The translations under genes and the position numbers were made by a program. A DNA stretch of 64,000 nucleotides from Girardinichthys multiradiatus (taxonomy: Eukaryota > Chordata > Actinopteri > Cyprinodontiformes > Goodeidae), in assembly GCF_021462225.1 (NCBI RefSeq), contig NC_061800.1, positions 18,398,749 to 18,462,748 on the forward strand. Direction: 5' to 3'. Below the pieces are notes generated by a model. That model did no database searches. It worked only from the letters and a program-made list of their open reading frames with translations, and was not told the origin of the DNA. Numbering within the stretch: position 1 is the stretch's first letter; every line of letters begins with the position of its first letter. Positions 44,701-55,986 of the stretch are shown here, in pieces.

Positions 44701-47700
44701 TTGGCATACAGCTCATGAAAACCCCAAATTCCTATCTCACAAAATTAGCATATCATTAAAAGGGTCTCTAAACAAGCTATGAACCTAATCATCTGAATCA
44801 ACGAGTTAACTCTAAACACCTGCAAAAGATTCCTGAGGCTTTTAAAACTCCCAGCCTGGTTCATCACTCAAAACCCCAATCATGGGTAAGACTGCCGACC
44901 TGACTGCTGTCCAGAAGGCCACTATTGACACCCTCAAGCAAGAGGGTAAGACACAGAGAGACATTTCTGAACGAATAGGCTGTTCCCAGAGTGCTGTATC
45001 AAGGCACCTCAGTGGGAAGTCTGTGGGAAGGAAAAAGTTTGGCAGAAAACGCTGCACAACGAGAAGAGGTGACCAGACCCTGAGGAAGATTGTGGAGAAG
45101 GGCCGATTCCAGACCTTGGGGGACCTGCGGAAGCAGTGGACTGAGTCTGGAGTAGAAACATCCAGAGCCACCGTGCACAGGCGTGTGCAGGAAATGGGCT
45201 ACAGGTGCCGCATTCCCCAGGTCAAGCCACTTTTGAACCAGAAACAGCGGCAGAAGCGCCTGACCTGGGCTACAGAGAAGCAGCATTGGACTGTTGTGGT
45301 CCAAAGTACTTTTTTCGGATGAAAGCAAATTCTGCATGTCATTCGGAAATCAAGGTGCCAGAGTCTGGAGGAAGACTGGGGAGAAGGAAATGCCAAAATG
45401 CCAGAAGTCCAGTGTCAAGTACCCACAGTCAGTGATGGTCTGGGGTGCCGTGTCAGCTGCTGGTGTTGGTCCACTGTGTTTTATCAAGGGCAGGGTCAAT
45501 GCAGCTAGCTATCAGGAGATTTTGGAGCACTTTATGCTTCCATCTGCTGAAAAGCTTTATGGAGATGAAGATTTCATTTTTCAGCACAACCTGGCACCTG
45601 CTCACAGTGCCAAAACCACTGGTAAATGGTTTACTGACCATGTTATCACTGTGCTCAATTGGCCTGCCAACTCTTCTGACCTGAACCCCATAGAGAATCT
45701 GTGGGATATTGTGAAGAGAACGTTGAGAGACTCAAGACCCAACACTCTGGATGAGCTAAAGGCCGCTATCGAAGCATCCTGGGCCTCCATAAGACCTCAG
45801 CAGTGCCACAGGCTGATTGCCTCCATGCCACGCCGCATTGAAGCAGTCATTTCTGCCAAAGGATTCCCGACCAAATATTAAGTGCATAACTGTACATGAT
45901 TATTTGAAGGTTGACGTTTTTTGTATTAAAAACACTTTTCTTTTATTGGTCGGATGAAATATGCTAATTTTGTGAGATAGGAATTTTTGGTTTTCATGAG
46001 CTGTATGCCAAAATCATCCGTATTAAGACAATAAAAGACCTGAAATATTTCAGTTAGTGTGCAGTCAGTCAGTCAGTCATTTTCTACCGCTTATTCCATA
46101 GTGGGTCACGGGGGAGCTGGTGCCTATCTCCAGCAGTCTATGGGCGAGAGGCGGGGTACACCCTGGACAGGTCGCCAGTCCATCGCAGGGCAACACACAA
46201 ACAACCATGCACACACTCATTCATACACCTAAGGTCAATTTAGAGTGACCAATTAACCTAACAGGCATGTCTTTGGACTGTGGGAGGAAGCCAGAGTACC
46301 CGGTGAGAACCCACGCATGCACAGGGAGAACATGCAAACTCCATGCAGAAAGACCCCAGGCCGGGAATTGAACCCAGGACCTTCTTGCTGCAAGGCAACA
46401 GTGCTACCAACTGCGCCACCGTGCAGCCAGTTAGTGTGCAATGAATCTAAAATATTTGAATGTTAAATTTTCATCATGACATTATGGAAAATAATGAACT
46501 TTATCACAATATGCTAATATTTTGAGAAGGACCTGTAGATTGGATACCTGCCTTAACTGTAGTCTGGGCAAACACAGACATCCGCTTATCTTTTCTGAAC
46601 CACATTCTTCGTGTTTCACAGTTTAAACTGCTGTGTTATCCTGAAGACATCATCTGATGGTTGATCCCAAAAGCAATGATTAATGCAACGCTACTCAACT
46701 GTTGTAATTGGATTAAGATAAACTGGTTGTGGTGGTTGGATTTAGTGGAAGTAAAGTCATGTACAAAAATGCTTCAACTATCAGGAGCTGTTTGCAAGCA
46801 AGGGTGAAATGGCTCAAAAGGAAAGTCAGTTCCTTTGGGTCCAAGATCATGTTTCTAAAACAGAAGAAAATAGATTTCACCTTCTTTGAACTTATGTTCT
46901 CAAGCGCATGAGTTTAAGTTTTACGATGTCTAGTTCAGAAGTTATGGTAAGATGGAGCAGGACATGAATAGATGGATCAGTGCTTTATCAACAGTGATGA
47001 CCTCGCTGCTTCTGTCTGTTACTGGCCTATCTATGTTAGAGATAAGGCGAAAAGCTCCATCAATCCAGGTGGAGGTTGCTGTAGTAGCCACTGCTGCGTC
47101 AAGCGGAAAAAGGCCAATTAAGCTAGTTTGGGCATCTGATTGACCTGCTGTTATAAGGTTTGTGTGATTTTAATAACTATAACATACAGGTCCTTCTCAA
47201 AATATTAGCATATTGTGATAAAGTTCATTATTTTCCATAATGTCATGATGAAAATTTAACATTCATATATTTTAGATTCATTGCACACTAACTGAAATAT
47301 TTCAGGTCTTTTATTGTCTTAATACAGATGATTTTGGCATACAGCTCATGAAAACCCAAAATTCCTATCTCACAAAATTAGCATATCATTAAAAGGGTCT
47401 CTAAACGAGCTATGAACCTAACCATCTGAATCAACGAGTTAACTCTAAACACCTGCAAAAGATTCCTGAGGCCTTTAAAACTCCCAGCCTGGTTCATCAC
47501 TCAAAACCCCAATCATGGGTAAGACTGCCGACCTGACTGCTGTCCAGAAGGCCACTATTGACACCCTCAAGCAAGAGGGTAAGACACAGAAAGACATTTC
47601 TGAACGAATAGGCTGTTCCCAGAGTGCTGTATCAAGGCACCTCAGTGGGAAGTCTGTGGGAAGGAAAAAGTGTAGCAGAAAACGCTGCACAACGAGAAGA

Positions 47701-50700
47701 GGTGACCGGACCCTGAGGAAGATTGTGGAGAAGGGCCGATTCCAGACCTTGAGGGACCTGCGGAAGCAGTGGACTGAGTCTGGAGTAGAAACATCCAGAG
47801 CCACCGTGCACAGGCGTGTGCAGGAAATGGGCTACAGGTGCCGCATTCCCCAGGTCAAGCCACTTTTGAACCAGAAACAGGGGCAGAAGCGCCTGACCTG
47901 GGCTACAGAGAAGCAGCACTGGACTGTTGCTCAGTGGTCCAAAGTACTTTTTTCGGATGAAAGCAAATTCTGCATGTCATTCGGAAATCAAGGTGCCAGA
48001 GTTTGGAGGAAGACTGGGGAGAAGGAAATGCCAAAATGCCAGAAGTCCAGTGTCAAGTACCCACAGTCAGTGATGGTCTGGGGTGCCGTGTCAGCTGCTG
48101 GTGTTGGTCCACTGTGTTTTATCAAGGGCAGGGTCAATGCAGCTAGCTATCAGGAGATTTTGGAGCACTTCATGCTTCCATGTGCTGAAAAGCTTTATGG
48201 AGATAAAGATTTCATTTTTCAGCACGACCTGGCACCTGCTCACAGTGCCAAAACCACTGGTAAATGGTTTACTGACCATGGTATCACTGTGCTCAATTGG
48301 CCTGCCAACTCTCCTGACCTGAACCCCATAGAGAATCTGTGGGATATTGTGAAGAGAACCTTGAGAGACTCAAGACCCAACACTCTGGATGAGCTAAAGG
48401 CCGCTATCGAAGCATCCTGGGCCTCCATAAGACCTCAGCAGTGCCACAGGCTGATTGCCTCCATGCCACGCCGCATTGAAGCAGTCATTTCTGCAAAAGG
48501 ATTCCCGACCAAGTATTGAGTGCATAACTGTACATGATTATTTGAAGGTTGACATTTTTGTATTAAAAACACTTTTCTTTTATTGGTCAGATGAAATATG
48601 CTAATTTTGTGAGATAGGAATTTTGGGTTTTCATGAGCTGTATGCCAAAATCATCCGTATTAAGACAATAAAAGACCTGAAATATTTCAGTTAGTGTGCA
48701 ATGAATCTAAAATATGTGAATGTTAAATTTTCATCATGACATTATGGAAAATAATGAACTTTATCACAATATGCTAATATTTTGAGAAGGACCTGTATCT
48801 GCTAAAAGTATAGCTCTCTCGCACTTTCTCACAGCCTGAATTAACTGCTGGCATGTCCCAACATGTTGTGGAAAATACAGTTTCCTTTAAATAGCTTCTT
48901 GCATCTCTGATGTTCAACTGACCTCGTTAATAAACTTTGAGTTTTCTCCACTTGGTAACAACTTCCACATGGAACAGTGCTGTGGTCAGGGCGTCCTGGC
49001 TGTGCTTACATGTGGTGGTTTCACTTGTCAGGAAAAGATCAGATTCATGAGTTTTTGATCAGCCATACACTGCTTGACCATCAGGGAGGATTCAGCTAAA
49101 AATCATCCTATTGCAATTAACAGCTGATTTTTATTTTGAGTGCATCTCTCATAAATTCATATGAATAGCTGGTTAATGTCTCTGGGCAGAGGTATGTCTG
49201 ACTTTCCCCCCTGGATCTGTAAGCTCTGCAACCTGATCTCAGAAAGGTGGAGGATGGATAGCAACTGGAGCAACTTATGCTGGAAACCTATTAAATTTGA
49301 AACTGAACTTATTTTTATACTAAATTCAAAACTGAAACAAGTATAGATGAAGATTGAAAGATATATCTCTGCTCAGAATTTGTGCTGTCAATTTATTTGT
49401 GCAGCATTTTTAGAAAGCCTTATTGCAAAGGCTGTCATTGCAGATATTTGGTTTTGTTTTCTTCTTTTTTATTTTGACTGTCAGTATATAACATTCTTTC
49501 AGAGTGGTTTAAATAGCACCACAATCTATTGCCCTCTACCTAAAACCATAGCTGTTTTCTTGGTTTAAATGTGGTTATTTGGGTTAGTTTTGGTGTTGCT
49601 TCTGCAGTGGTGGGGCATGTTTTTGGAAGCACAGGGCCCATTTTTGTTTACACCATGGCGCGGCACTGGTGATTTACTAAACTGAAGCCAGGTGGCCACC
49701 ATTAAACCAAGTCGTAAACACGCAACACCACCAGGACTGTGCAACAAGTCCTGCTCATTCCTTCGTAGTTTGGGAAGCAATGAGCTGGTTCTTTCGCTTA
49801 CCCTCTAATTTTCCCTGATGTTCTCCATCTCTTTTATCTGCTTACAGTCTGATAAACAAGATCAAGCCTGGCATCATCAAAAAGGTCAACAGGCTTCCAA
49901 CACCTATTGCTGGACTGGTAAGTTGTCTTCGGTTCTTGTTTAGTCTGGGATTGAGTTTTTTAAATTATGTTGTTACACCCATCAGTGAAAGCATTTCTTA
50001 GCTCACAACACATCATTTTGCCATGTATTACTTTTTCTTGTTTGCAAAGCTCCTGATGTACAGTATTGTGAGTAAATGCAAAAGCAATATAAGGTTTTGC
50101 AGCTGAATTGATTGGTGACAGGTCAAAGTGATTAAATATGTTCTAATTAGTAGGTTTATTGAATAACTAGATAATTTAATGGATACATTCAAGCGATAAA
50201 AGGGAAATCCACCATGCTAAACAACCATGTTGGGTAAAGATGCACAGATAAGAGTTTTATTTATTTATTTATTTTTTTTTAATTTCTGATTTCAAGTTTT
50301 TGTAAAGCCATAACCTGCCGATGCAGGTTTTCCTTATTCGGAAATAAAATAAACAGCATAGAAAATATTTGTTTTGTAGCATTCCTGCAATGAGCAGAGA
50401 AGCAGATCCAATGTTATAATAGTGTAAGACAGTCACTTTAAAATAGGATTTTACTATAAAAATAAGACAATTGATTTCAGAGTTTACTTTTTTTATTTTT
50501 GTGGCACTATTGGACTTCATAGTATATGGACATAAAATTGGCAGAGAGAGGAGGAAAGACATGCAGCAAAAGTCTCAGTGTTGTAGCCCCAATGAACAAA
50601 CGACAAGCTGAGTTTTGGTCTTCTTTCAGTAACAGCTTCCACACAGAAGAATGTGGGAGTGCAACAAAGAGTAGACAATGCACCTTGATAGCTCCTTGTA

Positions 50701-53700
50701 CATTATCTGATTTGAAAATGCTAAACGTTTTGAGTTTCTGCAAGGCTGGTCAATCATCATGGTGGATTAGGCTTGCATGTTTGATTACAGCTTTCTGATT
50801 TGCTAAATTATTCTTGGGGAAGGGACTTAATCCCAAGTTGTCTACAATCTGTTAAAATGGTGTAAGACTGCATGTGCATTTATGAGTGTGGATGGCTGAA
50901 TGTGGCTCTAGTGCTTTAATTGTTCAGTAACGATTGAAAAGTGCTATGTAAGTTCAGTTTTCACCATTTAAACAGTTGATCTTAGTTTATCCCCAGTGTA
51001 GTCCAATCAGATTTATCTCTGGAATAAAAACAGGGTTTTTGATAGTGATGGAACAATTAGTTTGAGTTATTGTCCCTCAGTCTTTTAAACTCTTTATGCC
51101 TGCCAATGCTGCACATCTTCCAGTTAAAGTTTTTGGGCCACCATGGCTGGATGTTTTGGGAGTGCCTGCAAACAAGTTCCTGGGAAGTAAAGGCTTGAAA
51201 ATCTACTTAATACCCATCCCTCGAAGGTTCTCTCAAGTGGGAGTAATTGGGTCCAGCTGTCTGAAATTAGAGACATCCCTCTCCCAAGCAGTGCGTGTGT
51301 GTGTGTGTTTGTGTGTGTGCGCACGTGTGCACGTGTCTCTCTGGGACAATCAGCATGTTCACGAGACAATGAAAGTCGGCAGTAAGATAAACAGACTTAA
51401 AATAGGAAGCACCATGTGATCATATCTGCTTTGTGGCAAATCACCATTTCTCTTATTTGTTGTGCTCACACAACAGACTGGGCACCTGCTGAGGTTATTG
51501 TTATCTGCTCCATTGGTAGCATTTGTGTGGTATTTCCGAGTCTTGGACGCAAACCTGAAACCACCTGATCATAAATTCTCCCTTTAAATGTAAAGGCTTT
51601 TAGATGGCCTGAGGCTATCTGTTACTGCCAGCCACATGGAACGAGGCTAGATGCTCTCCCAACAAACATTTCTCACTCTGAGTTGTTGAGACTTTTCTCC
51701 CTCAGGGGTCACGTAGTCTTGATATCTCCAATCTCTACAAATAGCTTTGAGTATGCTCAAAGGGGAATTGGACTACGCGTTTCAACTTTAGCAGTGTTTT
51801 AAGTAGAGAAATGCCGATCACTGACTTCCGATCTCCGATTTGTTAAAGCTTTGATCTGCCAAGGCCGATTTAATCATTTTATGACCAAGACAAAACTATG
51901 ATGGAGTTCCATAAAAAAAAAAAAATCGACATCTATGGAATATATAAAATTACAAGCCAAAATATTGTTATACTTATGCACTGCCAGTAGGTGGTGATAA
52001 TGTTGACACAAACCTTCCCAAACAATTGTGCTAAAAATTTGAAATTTAGCATTCTTTTAAAAAATATCCAAATGTTTGTCGCCCTCAAGAACCTTTAACT
52101 TGCTCGCATGGCGAAAGGTTTGGACACCACTAAGAGACTGTAGATACCTACCTTGTCTGTGAGATTTCAAAAAGGCTGCCAACATTTCCAGTTCCAGCAT
52201 GCTCCGTAACAGAAGTTGAAAGCTCAAAATGATCAAACAGAGCAGCTTAGCTGTAATATGTTCAGCCTTTGTGGTATCTGCTGAAGTCTGCTGTCGTGAT
52301 AAAATGCTCCTTTTCTTGCCCAAACAGAAGTGACCAGAAATGGCGAAGCAGTCAAATGAGCAACTTTCAAAGCTTTGGCTTTTTTTTGGAGCGACCTGAA
52401 TGAACAGCCAACATGCCTTCATAGAAAACGCAGTTTCTGTTTAAATAGCTGATATCTGCCAGTAGCTGAATTAAGTCCTCATTTACTTAATTGTTCATCA
52501 CCTGACTGATACTCAAAATATCAGACTTTCTCTTACATCAACAACTTCCACACTGAAGAGCATTGTAGATAGCGTCTTGTGTTAGCCCACCAGTATGGCA
52601 TGTTCACTGAATAGAAGGAGATCCGAGTCTCTGACTGGTTGCTCACCAGTCGGGGCTACCAAACTGAAACTCAACCAATTTTAGTCAACAGCCCATTTCT
52701 CATAGCATGTTTAGTTTCATATACATACGCAGACTACTCCTTTAGGAGTGGATCTGGAAAAAGGAAGCTGAACAAGCTGATAAAGAAGGCTGTCTCTGTT
52801 CAGGGAACTCCTCTGGAACCTTTGGAGATTGTTGTACAAAGAAAGGTTCTTCATGAAATGAAGAACATTATGGAGAACCCTGAGCATCATCTTCATGAGA
52901 CATGAGTGTCTTCAGTCAGAGGCTTCTTCAGATCTGCTGTAAGACAGACCGCTACAAGAGATCCTTCCCCATAGCCATCACCATCTACAATGGCTCTTTG
53001 AAGAAACCTGCATCATATGAGATACAACAACATTTAATTTCCCTTTGGGATTAATAAAGTATTATTGAATTTGAATTGAAGTCCAGCTGACCAACTTCAA
53101 AAGTGGTGTTGTTAGCTGTTTATGCTAGTTTGTGAAATTGGTTATTACTTTAAAATCTGTTTATCTGGAACAGCTCTTTGCAGCTACGCCTTATTGCCAC
53201 CTAAATGTGAACATTTACTATTGTCACACTGTGTTGTTTTAGTTTTGCTACCTGAAGGATTTTAAGTGGTTCAAATTGATACCAGTTTCCAGCTCTGGCA
53301 GAGCAAAAACCCAAGGTAGGGATGGGAATATTTAGCAATGCTGGCTCCCAACCTGGGTCTATTCTTTGATTTTACATGTGTCCAAGTGATTTTTTTTTCT
53401 CTCCTCTCAGCACATTTCTTTGCCTGAGTATTCTGCAAGCTGTGGGTTTGGACCATCTCAGTCCCAGTTTGGGCCTGGTTCTGCCCACCCAAAATACGCA
53501 GTAATTGGTATGGTGCTGGATGTTCTCTGCATACACCAACTCCATGGTGAGTTGAGGTACCAGAAAGAGGAGACAAACGGGCCTTTCCGGTAGGCCCCAG
53601 GGTGTCTTTACTCATGCAGATGTCTGTGTAAACATCTGAGCGATGACGGGCATTTGACCATGCTTTGTTACTGTGTTTATGTTGTATGGGTGCATGTTAT

Positions 53701-55942
53701 GACTGGATATGACTTTTGGAACTGCTTGCCCCAATAAAGGCCTGTTTGAGGAGTGGCACCATGTCAAGTATTCCATCTCCTCTTGGTTTCTTGTCCCAGG
53801 ATTTGGAAATGTGTAGCCTGATATTTTAAACATAGCTTGTCTTGCTATGTTTGCTTCCTGGGTCGTCTAAGGGTAGTCACAAAGTAATCCTGCTCTTTAA
53901 CGAAGTGAAAGAGCATCAGTGTGAACATTTAGAAATAAAGATGCAGCACTATATTAAACCCCCTTAGAGGAAAGTTTTTTTATTCCTTGGTGTGCAGTGC
54001 TTAAATCAGGGTTTTTGAGTGTACTCGAGACTAAAAGTAGTTGGATAGGCCTTGCATATTTCGCAGGATTATGTGCAAGCAAAAGTCAGCATAACATTCC
54101 TTCGGTATTATTAGATCTGCTTGTTCTTGGACTGACCCAAAAGGAAAGCCTTAATGCTCGTTAATTAAATTGTATTTATTTACACCGATAATAATTACCA
54201 TTTAGTGTTAGTTTCCTAAATGCTTAAAGATGCTATCCAGTGATGTATCTTTTCATTAACTGAAGTACACTGACAAAAAAACATTACAGCTAGGTAATAA
54301 AGTATGCACTTCCATTGTAAACTTTTATTGTATACATTTTATTAAAAGCACAATAAAGAAAAAGACAAAAATTCTGCTTTGTGTGTTTTTGGGTCAGCGA
54401 CATCACAAGATGCACAAGTAACCAGCTGAGCAGCTAGGATTGGTAAGCACTAGGGCAAATTAGAAACTTTTCACCAATTTTGACATAATTACTGAAGCAT
54501 TTGAGTTGCAGAAGGTTCAACTTAACATTTTTGAGCCAGGAGTTTACTCTGATCACCACCATACCTTGATGGATATTGCTATAGATGGCAAAGGTAAAAC
54601 AGTAATGAGGGTATTACTCGTCCCCATAACTTTTAACTGATACAAAAAGATATGGAAAATAGCACAAAAAATACTAAAGAATTTACTCAAAATAACTCCA
54701 ATCACTTGCCTTTGGATTTTTGTGATGTCACAAGAGGCATGCTTGTTTTTAACAGAGTCGATTTTAATTCTATTCACTTACAGTTTTCAACAAAACAGCA
54801 GGACAAATGGAGAAAGATCATGTGATGTAGGTGACCCACCATATGTAGAACATGTTTGACTGATCTGACCGGCTGCCAGCTTTAAGATGTGCGGTCCTTT
54901 ATAAATAATTATTCATAAATAATAAAGTGGACTTTAAGGTTTATTTTGATTTTATATTTAACAGAATTGGACAAATTTGTGTGTTGAAATCCTATTTTCA
55001 AACATTTGCTATGCCAGAAAATGAACAGAAGCAAAGTGTTACATTTTAATCTCTAAAACATTTTTTTAATTCTAGATGCTTTTTTTTTTACTTTGGTACC
55101 TTGGACTTTTGGACTTTGCAAGGAACAGGAAGAGCTGCAATCCATTGTCAGTATACACCACAGATTTTTGGCAAGTCCATAAGGACAAAAGGAAGCAGTA
55201 CAAATTCTGTTATCAATGAAGTATTTAAAAAAAATTGCTTTCGAAACCACAGTTACTGGTTTCCTCATATTCCACATGCTGGCATTGTCTGTGAAGATGG
55301 AAGCTAAGCAGCGCGGTTATAGACGTCACCTGTCTTAGCACAACATATTGTGCTTATTGTGTTGTGGCAAAAAAAAAAAAAAACATTTTTACATTTTAGT
55401 TATTGATTAGACTGTAGAAATTGGCTAAGTTGCCTTGTAGCTTTGGAAAAGCAAAAATTAAAAAAAGGTGGTATTAACGGCCATTAAAACAGACTAGGGA
55501 CGAAGAGCTGCAATACACCTGTCAATGTGGCGCAGAGAGTGGTAGTGACGTTGCTTGGAGCAGTGTGCCACGTATAAAAGAGTTCAATGTGAAGACTTTT
55601 TCACGCCGTGTGTGCAAGCGTATGCGTTCGTAAAAAATTAGCTTTGCGCAGACTTCCTCCGAGTCACGTATGCCCAAATCTGTGGGATCCTTTACTTGCA
55701 TGCCATGTCTTTCCCATTTTGGAGAATGGCTGAAACAGACCTCTGTCATTTTCCAATTATACCCATTACTAATTACTAAATAAAAGTTTTATGTATAAAT
55801 AAAAAAGTCCTTTATATTTATTATGTAGTAATTTGAATAGGTTCGAATAAATGTGGCATCTGTGATTTTGTTTTAAAACAAAATTTTTTCTTAATGTCAG
55901 TTTTTTTAACCACTAAAGAAATGTATTTGATTAGAAGGGTTG

Positions 55943-55986
<44 letters not shown>

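Larger units (their letters stand above)
44554..46535 (+). mobile_element. Tc1/mariner element, copy 2, interrupted by a SINE
   Basis: It has the same CAGGTCCTTCTCAAA ends and long IR/DR inverted repeats as copies 1 and 3, with TA duplications at 44552-44553 and 46536-46537. The right inverted repeat is split by a SINE at 46064-46427. Without SINE and duplicated target it would be about 1.6 kb. Its transposase is broken. It sits in lmo7 intron 2, sense to the gene. Confidence 0.92.

Noticed and set aside
51096..51419. 107-codon open frame over the GT repeat
   Set aside because: The C-terminal half is low-complexity VCVCLCVC from the microsatellite, and there is no homology upstream.
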